In this document: positions 43,631-53,311 of the stretch, piece after piece
Position numbering within the stretch: the first letter of the stretch is position 1
How the letters are laid out: each line of letters opens with the position of its first letter
Assembly (NCBI GenBank): GCA_947493885.1
Contig: CANLTE010000011.1
Span: 1 to 64,000, forward strand
Direction: 5' to 3'
Source of the DNA: an uncultured Maribacter sp.
GTDB taxonomy: Bacteria > Bacteroidota > Bacteroidia > Flavobacteriales > Flavobacteriaceae
Length of the DNA stretch: 64,000 nt
The notes under the pieces: model-generated
Databases searched by the model: none
What the model was told of the DNA's origin: nothing
Seen by the model: the letters and a program-made list of their open reading frames with translations, nothing else
Translations under genes and position numbers: made by a program

Positions 43631-44503
43631 TTATTCTTTTCCAGCTTTAAATAAAAAGTCTTTTTCTTCTTTAGATAGACTTTCGTAACCGGATTTACTT
43701 ATTTTATCCAAGATGCTATCTATTTTTCTTTGATTAACATCTTTAGTATCACTTTTCGTTTTTTTATTAGTAGTCTTTTTATTTCGATGTACAGTCTTCA
43801 ACGGAGCTTTCTTTTCTTTTCTTTTAAAAATATCTATAAACGCATCCATTATTTTTGCAAAACCCGAACCAATATCTTTTCCATTAAGTAACTGACGAGC
43901 ATAAATATACCCTAAAAGCGCTCCTCCCAAATGAGCAATATGCCCTCCTGCATTTCCTCCATAAGGCATTTGAATTAAATCCAATACAACTACAGCCACA
44001 CCTATATACCACAATTTAACATTAAAAAAAACAAGCCTTACATCTTGATTGGGTATATACGCACAAATGAAAATCAATATTGCCCTTACTCCTGCAGAAG
44101 CCCCAATTAAAACGGCAGAAACATTAAAAAAGGCTGGAAATATATTATAGGAGATTACAAAAAACAAACCTCCTAAAATAACCCCCAGGAAATAAACATT
44201 CAAAAATCGTTTCGCATCAAAAAGATTCAAAAATGTTCTACTAAAAAAATAAAGAATTAACATATTCCAGAACAAATGACTAAATCCACCATGAAAAAAA
44301 GAATATGTAATAATGGACCATGGTTGCCCAAGAAAACTCATGAAATCCTTAGGTAATTCAAACCATTGAACCAAAATGTTTTTAGGTAAATTAAGTAAAA
44401 AAGGAAGTAACCCACCAACAATAAAAATTAAAACATTTACTGCTATTAATTTTTCAGCAACGGATAATCGTGCAAACTGATATTTTAAATTTCCTTGCGC
44501 CAT
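43631..44503 (-). CDS. Rhomboid family protein with C-terminal extension
   Basis: This is a 290-residue intramembrane serine protease family member with six helices, HxxxN-type loop FFHGGFSHLFWNMLILYFF, the serine region IGASAGVRAI and the histidine helix GGHIAHLGGALLG. The serine motif reads GASAG where active enzymes usually have GxSG, so activity is less certain than for its neighbour. A charged C-terminal tail of about 65 residues (KAPLKTVHRNKKTTNKKTKS) ends in a small helix (ISKSGYESLSKEEKDFLFKAGK). It lies 3 bp after the second rhomboid, a tandem pair. Confidence 0.88.
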   Translation of the reverse strand: MAQGNLKYQFARLSVAEKLIAVNVLIFIVGGLLPFLLNLPKNILVQWFELPKDFMSFLGQPWSIITYSFFHGGFSHLFWNMLILYFFSRTFLNLFDAKRFLNVYFLGVILGGLFFVISYNIFPAFFNVSAVLIGASAGVRAILIFICAYIPNQDVRLVFFNVKLWYIGVAVVVLDLIQMPYGGNAGGHIAHLGGALLGYIYARQLLNGKDIGSGFAKIMDAFIDIFKRKEKKAPLKTVHRNKKTTNKKTKSDTKDVNQRKIDSILDKISKSGYESLSKEEKDFLFKAGKE

Positions 44504-44506
44504 GAG

Positions 44507-45241
44507 TTAGTTCCAACGATTACTATTAAATTGATTCTTTTTCCAGTACCACATCATTAAAAAACCAATTAAAGCCCCTCCTATGTGGGCAAAATGAGCA
44601 ATTCCATCCCCCGTGTTACTGAACCCATAATAAAAATCTGCAACAAAATATAAGGGTACGAAAAACTTTGCTTTAATAGGCACCGGAAAAAATAATAGCA
44701 TAAGCTCCATATTTGGAAACATAAAAGCAAATGCCACCATAATTCCGGCCGTTGCTCCAGAAGCTCCTAACATTCTTCCGTTAAACTCGGATATCATATT
44801 ATCAACAACATCAGAAGAAACCTGCTGATACCATCCAGTATTATACTTTCCACTAATTAACGTATTTATTATTTCTGATTTATCCCCGCCAGAATTCACA
44901 ATAAGTTCTAAAGAACTTGAAAAGAAATAATAATTAGCAACAGACTGCAACAAAACTGCGCCAAGACCCGCGGAAAAATAAAAAAACAAAAATTTGTTCT
45001 TCCCCCACATTCTCTCCAACGGAGCCCCAAACATCCACAAAACAAACATATTTAGGACAATATGCATTGTTCCTCCATGCATAAACATGTGCGTAACAAC
45101 TTGCCAAAATTTGAAATTTTCGTTCATTGGAAACCACATTGAAAACAAAGAATACATTGTTTCCCCATAAAGTTGGCTCGCAACAAAAAACAAAACATTA
45201 ATAATCAATATATGTTTAATTGCTCCTGTTAATCTTGCCAT
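44507..45241 (-). CDS. Rhomboid family intramembrane serine protease
   Basis: This is a 244-residue rhomboid with six helices. HMFMHGGTMHIVLNMFVLWMFG is loop/helix 2, the catalytic serine is in LGASGATAGIM (canonical GASG), and the catalytic histidine in HFAHIGGALIG. It probably cuts membrane proteins within the bilayer. Its start codon shares one base with the mutL stop (TAATG), and the second rhomboid gene follows, so all three are translated from one message. Confidence 0.92.
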   Translation of the reverse strand: MARLTGAIKHILIINVLFFVASQLYGETMYSLFSMWFPMNENFKFWQVVTHMFMHGGTMHIVLNMFVLWMFGAPLERMWGKNKFLFFYFSAGLGAVLLQSVANYYFFSSSLELIVNSGGDKSEIINTLISGKYNTGWYQQVSSDVVDNMISEFNGRMLGASGATAGIMVAFAFMFPNMELMLLFFPVPIKAKFFVPLYFVADFYYGFSNTGDGIAHFAHIGGALIGFLMMWYWKKNQFNSNRWN

Positions 45242-47106
45242 TATATAAATTTTTTATCAATATCATTTTCTGTAATCGTAATATAGGTTGGTTTATTAAA
45301 CGGACTAAGCTGTGATTCTTTACAAGCAAATAAATCGTTTACCAGTGCTAGTTGAGATGTTTCATCTAGAATTTCCCCTGTTTTCACCGAAAGTGATTTC
45401 GCTAAGGTTTTTGACAAAAGATCAGTTTGCGAAAAACTATCTCCAGTAACATCCATTTGACAATCAGATATTAGTTGCTCCAAAATCATACTTACTTCAC
45501 TTTCTGCAACTAAAATAGGAAGTCCAGTTATTTCTACAGACTCTTTTTCAATCTTACTAAAAACAAACCCAATATTAACCAAACTATCTTTAATTTCTTC
45601 AATAATTTGAATATCATTATTAGAAAATGATAATGTTAACGGAAACAGCAATTGCTGACTAACCGCTTGTTTAACAGTAATATTCTTTAAAAATTTCTCA
45701 TAAAGTACACGCTGATGCGCTCTACTTTGATCTATAACAACCATTCCAGATTTTATAGAAGTTATAATATATTTTCTTCGAAGCTGAATTGTAGAAGCGG
45801 CCGATTGCTCATTACTTTCCTCTGATTCAAAAATAGAACCTGTTATGGTTTCAGATTCAAATTGAACGCTACTAAAATCGTTTTGCTTTACGACAGAGTC
45901 TCCTAATCCTTCATATAAATTCTCCCAACCTTTAGTGCTAGTTTTCGTATATGACTTTGCACTGCTTGCTCCAGTACCTGTTTTTTTTGTAACCGTATCA
46001 GCAAAAGGGTTAAATCCGGAATCCACTGTAACTTGAGGCATAACAACATCCTTATCTTTATAAGAATAGGGCGTTTTTAAATTAGGGTCTTCCTCAAAAT
46101 CTATTTCTGGAACAACATTAAATTGTCCTAAACTATGTTTTACCGTAGAGCGCAATATAGCATACAGGGTATGTTCATCATCAAATTTAACCTCAGTTTT
46201 TGTTGGGTGAATATTAATATCTATTGTAGCTGGGTCCACATCCATATATATAAAATATCCGGGATACGTATCCGACTTTATTAACCCATCAAAAGCAGAG
46301 ACAACCGCATGATGTAAATATGGACTTTTTATGAACCTGTTATTAACAAAGAAAAACTGTTCTCCCCTACTTTTTTTAGCAAATTCAGGTTTATTAACAA
46401 AACCCCAAATTTTAACTACTGGTGTTTCTTCTGCAATCGGAACTAATTTCTGATTGGTTTTACTGCCAAAAATATGGACTATGCGTTTTCTAAAATTGTC
46501 TTGAGGTAAATTAAACAACTCACTTCCGTTGTTATAAAAATGGAAAGCTATTTTTGGATGCGCCATAGCCACCCTATGAAACTCATCTGTAATATGTCTT
46601 AATTCAACCTGATTTGACTTTAAAAAATTTCGTCGTGCTGGTATGTTAAAAAACAAATTTTTAACCAGCATTGAAGTCCCTTTAGGGGTTACCGTTGGTT
46701 CTTGTGAAATAATTTTACTTCCTTCAATTTTTATTGATGTACCAATTTCATCTGTTTCGGTTTTGGTTTGCAGTTCAACATGGGCAATTGCTGCAATAGA
46801 AGCCAACGCTTCGCCCCTAAAACCGTTTGTATTTAAATTAAATAAATCTTCAGCTTTTTGAATTTTTGATGTTGCATGACGCTCAAAACTTAAACGCGCA
46901 TCTGTATTACTCATACCAACACCATTATCAACAACCTGGATAAGGTTTTTACCTCCTTCCTTTACAATTAACTTAATTAAAGTTGCTCCTGCGTCAATTG
47001 CATTTTCAAGTAATTCTTTTACCACAGAAGCAGGGCGTTGTACAACCTCCCCTGCTGCTATTTGGTTTGCAACATGATCAGGCAAAAGTTTTATTATATC
47101 TGCCAT
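45241..47106 (-). CDS. mutL: DNA mismatch repair protein MutL
   Basis: This is a 621-residue GHKL ATPase. The N-terminal part has IAAGEVVQRPASVVKELLENAIDAGA, VVDNGVGM, RHATSKI and GFRGEALASIA, the standard ATP-binding boxes. The C-terminal dimerisation domain (about 430-621) has QRVLYEKFLKN. I saw no DQHAxxERxxYE-type box or CPHGRP motif of an endonuclease MutL: the equivalent reads DQSRAHQRVLYE and the protein ends shortly after CKESQLSPFNKP. Loss of a clear metal-binding site would make it an atypical MutL. Single-base overlaps connect it to both neighbours. Confidence 0.93.
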   Translation of the reverse strand: MADIIKLLPDHVANQIAAGEVVQRPASVVKELLENAIDAGATLIKLIVKEGGKNLIQVVDNGVGMSNTDARLSFERHATSKIQKAEDLFNLNTNGFRGEALASIAAIAHVELQTKTETDEIGTSIKIEGSKIISQEPTVTPKGTSMLVKNLFFNIPARRNFLKSNQVELRHITDEFHRVAMAHPKIAFHFYNNGSELFNLPQDNFRKRIVHIFGSKTNQKLVPIAEETPVVKIWGFVNKPEFAKKSRGEQFFFVNNRFIKSPYLHHAVVSAFDGLIKSDTYPGYFIYMDVDPATIDINIHPTKTEVKFDDEHTLYAILRSTVKHSLGQFNVVPEIDFEEDPNLKTPYSYKDKDVVMPQVTVDSGFNPFADTVTKKTGTGASSAKSYTKTSTKGWENLYEGLGDSVVKQNDFSSVQFESETITGSIFESEESNEQSAASTIQLRRKYIITSIKSGMVVIDQSRAHQRVLYEKFLKNITVKQAVSQQLLFPLTLSFSNNDIQIIEEIKDSLVNIGFVFSKIEKESVEITGLPILVAESEVSMILEQLISDCQMDVTGDSFSQTDLLSKTLAKSLSVKTGEILDETSQLALVNDLFACKESQLSPFNKPTYITITENDIDKKFI

Positions 47107-47402
47107 TATTTAAAAAATATGGAAAGGTCGAAATCGATTATAAATAGAAAAATAAGTACTAAAACAGCAACAATTATAAACATTCTTATTTTAAGGTTTC
47201 GGTCTCCTTTAACCTTCATATCATCCATTGCATTGCTCACCTTGTTTTTAAGTCCACGAGTATGATTTGCAGTACTACGGTACTTTTCAAACTTTTGTTC
47301 CATCGAAAACGGACTACTTCCCTCTTTTTTGCCCTTATAGTAGCGAGGTTGATAACCAAACTGCTTATTCTTACGTAATTTTGTGATTTTACTTAGCATT
47401 CC
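47106..47402 (-). CDS. Small C-terminally anchored membrane protein
   Basis: This is a protein of about 98 residues with a basic, conserved N terminus (MLSKITKLRKNKQFGYQPRYYKGKKEG) and one membrane helix near the C terminus. The same short protein sits before mutL in many Flavobacteriaceae and is sometimes mislabelled riboflavin synthase subunit beta because of its nearness to ribH. It has no synthase features. The start could be at 47402 or four codons earlier. It shares one base with mutL. Confidence 0.75.
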   Translation of the reverse strand, partial: GMLSKITKLRKNKQFGYQPRYYKGKKEGSSPFSMEQKFEKYRSTANHTRGLKNKVSNAMDDMKVKGDRNLKIRMFIIVAVLVLIFLFIIDFDLSIFFK

Positions 47403-47486
47403 CATCGTTTTCAAAGTTACTTAAAAACAAAAATAATGCCGTATTTGAAGTGCCAAAATTTGTTAACAGATTTTGACCTTGAAATT

Positions 47487-47969
47487 TTACTGCCCTAAAA
47501 CTGCCATTTTAATTGCAGCTATAGCCGCTTCTGCTCCTTTATTTCCATGAATTCCACCACTACGGTCTATTGCTTGTTGCATAGTATTATCGGTAAGTAC
47601 ACAAAAAATTACTGGTGTGTTTGTCTGTACATTTAAATCCTTTATTCCTTGAGCTGTTGCACTACAAACAAAGTCAAAATGTTTGGTTTCTCCCTGAATA
47701 ACACTCCCAATAGCTATTACAGCGTCAACATCAAGCGTTTCAATCATTTTTTTACAACCATAAATCAGTTCAAAACTACCTGGAACACTCCACCTAACAA
47801 TGTTTTCTGTTTGCGCTCCACAGTCAATTAATGCCTCTACAGCTCCATTATATAACCCTTCGGTAATTTTCTCATTCCATTCAGAAACAACAATCCCAAA
47901 CCGAAGAGACTTCGCATTTGGGATTGTTGCTTTATCGTAAACCGATAAATTTTTATTTACTGTGGTCAT
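47487..47969 (-). CDS. ribH: 6,7-dimethyl-8-ribityllumazine synthase
   Basis: This 160-residue enzyme is the penultimate one of riboflavin synthesis, joining the ribityl-diaminouracil with dihydroxybutanone phosphate. Motifs: FGIVVSEWNEKIT, WSVPGSFELIYG, and GSVIQGETKHFDFVC with the catalytic-type His. It forms icosahedral or pentameric assemblies in other species. Its start shares one base with the stop of the upstream TPR gene. Confidence 0.95.
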   Translation of the reverse strand: MTTVNKNLSVYDKATIPNAKSLRFGIVVSEWNEKITEGLYNGAVEALIDCGAQTENIVRWSVPGSFELIYGCKKMIETLDVDAVIAIGSVIQGETKHFDFVCSATAQGIKDLNVQTNTPVIFCVLTDNTMQQAIDRSGGIHGNKGAEAAIAAIKMAVLGQ

Positions 47970-48736
47970 TATTTTCCACTTTTTGCCATTCCTATAAAAG
48001 CATCTATACTTCTAGCTTCATTTGACGAAACAAACTCATCTTTAATACGTTCAAAATATTTTAACGCCTTGTCTTTACTTCCTAATTCCAACGCAGCAAC
48101 TCCAGCTTTATATAAATACTTTGGAGTTGTATAATCATTTGCATTATGAGCCACAGCCTTTTCATAATATCCTAAAGCATCTTCAGGCTGACCCAATTGC
48201 ATAAAAGCATCTCCCAATCCTCCTTTAGCCAAAGCTCCTAAAATAGCCTCTTCCGAAGAAAAGTTTTCTAAATAAGTAATGGCTTCTTCATATTTATTCA
48301 TATTCAGATATGCCATACCTGCAGAGTAATTTGCCAAGTTAGCCGCCTTTGTACCACTATATTCATCAATAATATCTAAGAAACCATATTTACCTTCGGC
48401 TCCATTTAAAGCAAGATTGTATAGCGAGTCTTGCGCTGTAGTGCTACTAACTGCTTGATCAAAATACTGTTGAGGGTAATACATTTCGTTAGCTGCATTT
48501 GCCTCTTTTGGTTTTTGCACAAATTGGCTAAAAGCCAAATAACCCAATACACCAACAGCAATTACACCAATTATACCTAAAATATAATTTTGGTTTTTAG
48601 AAACCCATTGTTCAGTTCTAGAAGCTCCTTCATCTAAGGTACTAAATACCTCAGCTGTTGTACTTTCTTGTTCATCAAATTGTTGTTCCTCAACCTTATT
48701 TTTAGGTTTAAAACCTCTTTTCTTATATGTTGCCAT
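47969..48736 (-). CDS. Membrane-anchored TPR protein (YfgM-like)
   Basis: This is a 255-residue protein with a charged cytoplasmic N terminus, one membrane helix (about 50-70) and periplasmic TPR repeats at about 125-250 (AGMAYLNMNKYEEAITYLENF, GLGDAFMQLGQPEDALGYYEKAV, AGVAALELGSKDKALKYFERI). It resembles YfgM, a partner of the SecYEG/PpiD export site. That role is inference. It is the first gene of the minus run through ribH and is divergent from recF. Confidence 0.85.
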   Translation of the reverse strand: MATYKKRGFKPKNKVEEQQFDEQESTTAEVFSTLDEGASRTEQWVSKNQNYILGIIGVIAVGVLGYLAFSQFVQKPKEANAANEMYYPQQYFDQAVSSTTAQDSLYNLALNGAEGKYGFLDIIDEYSGTKAANLANYSAGMAYLNMNKYEEAITYLENFSSEEAILGALAKGGLGDAFMQLGQPEDALGYYEKAVAHNANDYTTPKYLYKAGVAALELGSKDKALKYFERIKDEFVSSNEARSIDAFIGMAKSGK

Positions 48737-48782
48737 TTCAAAATTTATTGGTCGCGCAAAAATAATAGTTTTTATTGAAATC

Positions 48783-48809
48783 TTGTAGGGTATTTATTCC
48801 TTATTTTTG
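48783..48809 (+). promoter_or_regulatory. recF promoter
   Basis: TTG at 48783, a 16-base spacer and TATTTTTG at 48802-48809 nearly match the Bacteroidota consensus. The start of recF is about 52 bp downstream. Confidence 0.55.
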
Positions 48810-48861
48810 GATATTTTACAGCTTATTGGCACTATCCTAAACAAAATCACAGTTTTGTTCT

Positions 48862-49941
48862 ATGTTTTTAAAAAAATTAGCCTTACTTAATTATAAAAAT
48901 TTTGACTCTTCCGATTTTGAGTTTGATGGTAAAATAAATTGTTTTGTTGGCCATAATGGTGTTGGAAAAACAAATATACTTGACGCTATTTATCACCTTT
49001 CGTTTGGCAAAAGCTATTTTAACCCTGTTTCTTCTCAAAACATAAAACATGGTGAAGATTTTTTTGTGATTGATGGAATGTTTGAGAAAGAAGAACGCGA
49101 AGAACGTATTTTATGCAGCCTTAAAAAAGGGGCAAAAAAAATAATAAAAAGAAACAACAAAGCTTACGACCGATTTTCAGATCATATAGGCTTATTGCCT
49201 TTAGTAATAATATCGCCTTATGACAGAGATTTGATTTCAGAAGGAAGTGATACTCGTCGTAAATTTATTGATGGTGTTATTTCGCAATCCGATAAGGAGT
49301 ACCTAAGCACCCTGCTTAAGTACAACAAGGTTTTGGCTCAACGAAATGCATTATTAAAGTATTTTGCCGTCAATCATACTTTTGACCCAAACACCTTAGG
49401 TGTTTATAACGAACAACTACATGGTTATGGCATGGCCATCTTTGAAAAAAGGCAACAATTTGTAGAAGCTTTTATCCCTATTTTTAAAGAGCAATATACT
49501 GCCATTACAGGAGGCAACGAACAAGTTTCGCTCTCCTATGATAGTAAACTACTTTATAATGACCTTAAAACACTTTTAGAACAATCTTTGGATAAAGACA
49601 AGGCGTTGCAATATACCAGTGTTGGTATTCATAAAGATGACTTGAGTTTTAAAATAACCAATTACCCTATTAAAAAATTTGGAAGTCAAGGGCAACAAAA
49701 ATCTTTTTTAATTGCGCTCAAATTTGCCCAGTTTTATTTTATAAAAAAACAATCCAAAACCACACCTATTCTATTATTAGATGATATTTTTGACAAACTT
49801 GATGAGCAACGTGTTGCTCATATTGTTACATTGGTTGACAATGAAAGTTTTGGACAAATTTTTGTTAGCGACACACATGCTGAACGAACAGAAAATGTGG
49901 TAAAGAACATTCATCAATCTTACAAAATATTTAAATTGTAA
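48862..49941 (+). CDS. recF: DNA replication and repair protein RecF
   Basis: This is a 359-residue SMC-like ATPase. Walker [10 protein letters not shown] is at 30-38, the signature-type [10 protein letters not shown] near 272, and Walker [16 protein letters not shown] near 297. RecF with RecO and RecR loads RecA at gaps and stalled forks. The following lipoprotein gene starts 1 bp after the stop, and DUF721 follows that, a group conserved in the phylum. Confidence 0.94.
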   Translation: MFLKKLALLNYKNFDSSDFEFDGKINCFVGHNGVGKTNILDAIYHLSFGKSYFNPVSSQNIKHGEDFFVIDGMFEKEEREERILCSLKKGAKKIIKRNNKAYDRFSDHIGLLPLVIISPYDRDLISEGSDTRRKFIDGVISQSDKEYLSTLLKYNKVLAQRNALLKYFAVNHTFDPNTLGVYNEQLHGYGMAIFEKRQQFVEAFIPIFKEQYTAITGGNEQVSLSYDSKLLYNDLKTLLEQSLDKDKALQYTSVGIHKDDLSFKITNYPIKKFGSQGQQKSFLIALKFAQFYFIKKQSKTTPILLLDDIFDKLDEQRVAHIVTLVDNESFGQIFVSDTHAERTENVVKNIHQSYKIFKL

Positions 49942-49942
49942 T

Positions 49943-50356
49943 ATGAAAAAAGCACTTGTTATTCTTTTTATTTCACTACTTTATGGGTGCTCCAACAAAG
50001 TATCTAAAGAAAGTATTGATGATTTAAATGGATACTGGCAAATTGAATCTGTAATTTTTGTTGATGGTACTAAAAAACAATATGTTTTAAGCAATAGTCT
50101 TGATTATATAAAAGTTGAAAGTTTAAAAGGTTACCGCAAAAAAGTACAACCAAAGTTTGATGGAACTTTTGAAACCTCTAACGATGCCGAACCTTTTGTA
50201 ATTATTAAAAATAATAATTATGAGATGTACTATAAAAATGATTTAAGTGCTTGGAAAGAAACTATTAATAGTATTTCTAAAAACAATTTCTCTGTAACTA
50301 ATGAGGAAAACATTACTTATATCTATAAAAGATTTGAACAGTTTAGTTTAAAATAA
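49943..50356 (+). CDS. Lipocalin-like lipoprotein
   Basis: This is a 137-residue SPII lipoprotein (LLYGC, Cys16). The mature domain opens with DDLNGYWQIESVIFVDGTKKQY and continues with short beta strands, as in the lipocalin-like lipoproteins of Flavobacteriaceae. The ligand is unknown. Its stop shares one base with the start of DUF721 and it follows recF by 1 bp, so it is embedded in a housekeeping operon. Confidence 0.8.
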   Translation: MKKALVILFISLLYGCSNKVSKESIDDLNGYWQIESVIFVDGTKKQYVLSNSLDYIKVESLKGYRKKVQPKFDGTFETSNDAEPFVIIKNNNYEMYYKNDLSAWKETINSISKNNFSVTNEENITYIYKRFEQFSLK

Positions 50357-50652
50357 TGGCCAAAAGAAAAAGTATAAATGTACCTTTAGGTGAAGCCTTA
50401 AAAGAGTTCATAGACAAAAATAAGCTTCAAAATGGTATTGATAAAGTAGAAGCAAGAGAGGCCTGGGAAAATTTAATGGGAAATGGTGTCGCTAACTATA
50501 CTACAGGTGTTGAGCTTAGAAACGGAACGCTATATGTTGCTTTATCTTCTTCTGTTTTACGAGAGGAACTAAGTCACGGAAAATCCAAAATAATTAATAT
50601 GCTTAATGAAGAGCTGGGTAAAGATCTCATCAAAAAGATTATTCTAAGATAA
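50356..50652 (+). CDS. DUF721 (DciA-like) protein
   Basis: This is a 98-residue protein with the DUF721 fold: LGEALKEFIDKNKLQNGIDKVEAREAWENLMG, then a strand-rich part ending VALSSSVLREELSHGKSKIINMLNEELG. Relatives include DciA, which loads the replicative helicase in bacteria that lack DnaC. Its place right after recF suits a DNA-replication role, which remains inference. A bidirectional terminator follows. Confidence 0.88.
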   Translation: MAKRKSINVPLGEALKEFIDKNKLQNGIDKVEAREAWENLMGNGVANYTTGVELRNGTLYVALSSSVLREELSHGKSKIINMLNEELGKDLIKKIILR

Positions 50653-50653
50653 A

Positions 50654-50691
50654 AAAGCAATAACCACATGATAACATACGGTTATTGCTTT
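50654..50691. terminator. Bidirectional terminator
   Basis: A 12-bp stem AAAGCAATAACC / GGTTATTGCTTT lies between the convergent DUF721 and ndk genes. Confidence 0.8.
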
Positions 50692-50719
50692 CCAATATTA
50701 AAATAGAAACTATTTCTAT

Positions 50720-51139
50720 TTAAAAAATTTCTCTTCCTGAAAAGTGAAAAGCACCTTCAATAGCCGCATTTTCATCACTATCAGAACCATGAACAGCATT
50801 TTCACCAATACTTGTCGCAAATAATTTACGAATAGTACCCTCAGCAGCTTCTTCAGGATTAGTAGCTCCTATCAAAGCTCTAAAATCTTCAACAGCATTA
50901 TCTTTTTCTAAAATTGCAGCAACAATTGGTCCGCGTGTCATAAAGGTAACCAAGTCTGCAAAAAACGGGCGTTCGCTATGTACTGCGTAAAAAGCTTCAG
51001 CATCACGTTTACTTAATTGAGTATATTTTAAGGCTACAATTTTAAAACCAGCAGCAGTAATTTTTTCCAAAATAGCTCCAATATGCCCATTTTCAACGGC
51101 ATCTGGCTTAATCATTGTAAAAGTTCTATTTGTTATCAT
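50720..51139 (-). CDS. ndk: Nucleoside diphosphate kinase
   Basis: The 139-residue enzyme equalises nucleoside triphosphate pools by moving phosphate through its active-site His117 (ENAVHGSDS). The N-terminal [15 protein letters not shown] and the [10 protein letters not shown] region are typical. The start is the ATG at 51139. A 24-codon upstream extension toward 51211 overlaps the phosphatase gene and was rejected. Confidence 0.96.
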   Translation of the reverse strand: MITNRTFTMIKPDAVENGHIGAILEKITAAGFKIVALKYTQLSKRDAEAFYAVHSERPFFADLVTFMTRGPIVAAILEKDNAVEDFRALIGATNPEEAAEGTIRKLFATSIGENAVHGSDSDENAAIEGAFHFSGREIF

Positions 51140-51185
51140 CTGTAAAATTTTGCGCAAAAATACATATTTCCTTAAAAAAGACAAT

Positions 51186-52217
51186 TTAATTATAGAATTG
51201 TTGATGTTCATTTAATATTACTCCATCATCACCAATCATTTTAAAGTTCACCTGATTATTTCTAAAATTAAATTTAACCAAACCAAAACCCTTTTCACTT
51301 ACCACCTCCCCCACTCTAAAAGGATTTTTTTCTTTACTAAAATCTGAATATACGTGCGTTAATCCACTACTAGTAAAATCTATCAGCGGATAACCAATAC
51401 CAGAAACAAACGTTTGAGAAAATTCAGAAATATGACGATCTCCAGACAAAACCATAACGCCTTTTGCTTTAGAGTTTTCAATAATACTTTTTAGTTTATC
51501 TACCTCTTGAGGGAAATTTCCCCAGCATTCAAACCCATGCATATTAGACAAAAATTGAATGCTACTCACAATTACATTAAAATTAGCCGTTGAGTTATGT
51601 AACTCATTCGCTAACCACTGCCACTGTGCATCTCCTAACAAGGTACCTTCTCCATATATATTAGGTTTGTTTCTTTTATTAGTTTCCGTATCTGGTGTTA
51701 ATGATGTTCTAAAATATCTGGTATCTAAAACTATTACCTTTACCCTTCCCGCTGTGTTATTAAAATCATGAGCACAATATATGCCTTCTCTATTTCTTCG
51801 AGGACTGCTGTTGGACACTCTCATAAAATCTAAAAAAACCTGTTGGCTTTTTATCTTTGCAACATATTCTGTTCCTCCGTCATTCTTTCCGTAGTCATGG
51901 TCATCCCAAGTACCAATTATAGTAGTTTCCTTAGCTAGTTTTTTATAAAGAGGAATGCTTTGCTGTACCTTATAGAGAGAATCTATTTTCTTTATGTTTT
52001 CCGTATCAGCATATACAATATCTCCTCCCCAAATCCATACATCGGGGCTTTGTTTTAAAACATCGTCCCACAATATATTTTCCAAATTAGTTTTATTACA
52101 AGAGCCAAACGCAATTGTAAATCCTAAATCAATGTCTTTTTTACTTACTGTTGTATCTGAACTTTTACAAGCTAACGCCAAACTAATAACAAGGATTACC
52201 AAATTTTTGTTTTTCAT
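51186..52217 (-). CDS. PhoD-like phosphodiesterase/phosphatase lipoprotein
   Basis: This is a 343-residue SPII lipoprotein (lipobox LALAC, Cys17) of the PhoD-type metallophosphatase family. Metal-binding segments: [33 protein letters not shown], and the C-terminal [10 protein letters not shown]. Secreted relatives cleave phosphodiesters or phosphomonoesters to release phosphate. The substrate is not readable. It lies about 46 bp upstream of ndk on the minus strand. Confidence 0.9.
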   Translation of the reverse strand: MKNKNLVILVISLALACKSSDTTVSKKDIDLGFTIAFGSCNKTNLENILWDDVLKQSPDVWIWGGDIVYADTENIKKIDSLYKVQQSIPLYKKLAKETTIIGTWDDHDYGKNDGGTEYVAKIKSQQVFLDFMRVSNSSPRRNREGIYCAHDFNNTAGRVKVIVLDTRYFRTSLTPDTETNKRNKPNIYGEGTLLGDAQWQWLANELHNSTANFNVIVSSIQFLSNMHGFECWGNFPQEVDKLKSIIENSKAKGVMVLSGDRHISEFSQTFVSGIGYPLIDFTSSGLTHVYSDFSKEKNPFRVGEVVSEKGFGLVKFNFRNNQVNFKMIGDDGVILNEHQQFYN

Positions 52218-52281
52218 TTTTTAGGTATAATTGATTTGGTAAAAATAGCATATTACAATACACGCCTATTTTAATAAATTG

Positions 52282-52289
52282 TATATTTG
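52282..52289 (+). promoter_or_regulatory. -7 element just before a start codon
   Basis: TATATTTG (TAnnTTTG) ends 5 bases before the ATG at 52295. No clear TTG is placed upstream. If used, the transcript would start at or next to the start codon. Confidence 0.4.
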
Positions 52290-52294
52290 GCTCC

Positions 52295-53311
52295 ATGAAT
52301 TCTGAGAATATTAAAGCTCTTAAGGCACTACTTTCTGTGCCACAAAAAATTGTAATTGTACCTCATAAAAATCCAGATGGAGATGCTATTGGTTCTACTT
52401 TAGCCCTTAAACATTACCTTGAAAGTAAAGGACAGCAGGCGGTTGTAGTTGCACCAAATGATTTTCCTAAATTTTTAAAATGGATGCCAGGTGCAAATAC
52501 TATCTTAAATTTTGAAAGAGACAATGGTGCTGCAAAAAGAGCTCTAAATGAAGCCAGTGTTATTTTTACATTAGATTTTAATCACTTAGGCAGAATTGGA
52601 CAGATGCAGTCTTTTCTTGAGGAATCAGATGCCACTTTTGTAATGGTTGATCATCATCAAGCTCCAGCTGATTATGCAAATATTATGTACTCCGATGTTT
52701 CAATGAGTTCTACCTGTGAAATGGTATATAACTTAATCGAGTTTTTAGATGATTTAAATACAATATCGGTAGATGTCGCAAATTGTTTGTATACAGGAAT
52801 TATGACCGATACGGGTTCATTTAAATTTAGAGCTACAACAAGTAGAACTCATAGGGTAATTGCTGATTTAATTGAAAAGGGAGCAAAAAATACTGAGATA
52901 CATCATAATATATATGACACCAATTCTCCAAGTAGGTTGCACCTATTAGGGTGCGCACTTAAAAATATGATTATTCTTGAGGAATATAATACAGCATATA
53001 TCACGCTAAGCCAAGAAGAATTAGACACCTATAATTATAAAAAAGGTGATACCGAAGGTTTTGTAAATTATGGTTTAACACTAGATGGTATACGGTTTGC
53101 AGTAATTTTTATAGAAAATAAAGAAGAAGGTATTTTAAAAATATCGTTTAGATCTGTAGGAGATTTTTCTGTAAACCAATTTGCAAGAAATCATTTTGAA
53201 GGTGGGGGGCATGACAATGCTGCAGGAGGAAAAAGTGATTTGTCTATTGAAGAGACCACAAAACGTTTTAAAAAAATACTTATAGATTATAAAGCACAAC
53301 TTACTTCATGA
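52295..53311 (+). CDS. DHH/DHHA1 phosphoesterase (NrnA-like)
   Basis: This is a 338-residue bifunctional oligoribonuclease/pAp-phosphatase-type protein. DHH-domain motifs: VPHKNPDGDAIGST near 23-36, FTLDFNHLGRIG near 91, MVDHHQAP near 118, and TGIMTDTGSFKF near 163. The C-terminal DHHA1 domain ends with GGGHDNAAGG near 305. It degrades short RNA and/or pAp in the cytoplasm. Its end overlaps gldI by 4 bases (ATGA). Confidence 0.9.
   Translation: MNSENIKALKALLSVPQKIVIVPHKNPDGDAIGSTLALKHYLESKGQQAVVVAPNDFPKFLKWMPGANTILNFERDNGAAKRALNEASVIFTLDFNHLGRIGQMQSFLEESDATFVMVDHHQAPADYANIMYSDVSMSSTCEMVYNLIEFLDDLNTISVDVANCLYTGIMTDTGSFKFRATTSRTHRVIADLIEKGAKNTEIHHNIYDTNSPSRLHLLGCALKNMIILEEYNTAYITLSQEELDTYNYKKGDTEGFVNYGLTLDGIRFAVIFIENKEEGILKISFRSVGDFSVNQFARNHFEGGGHDNAAGGKSDLSIEETTKRFKKILIDYKAQLTS

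Noticed and set aside
47106..47402. Riboflavin synthase beta subunit
   Set aside because: The small protein has a basic tail and one membrane helix and no lumazine- or riboflavin-synthase motif. The true ribH is at 47487-47969.
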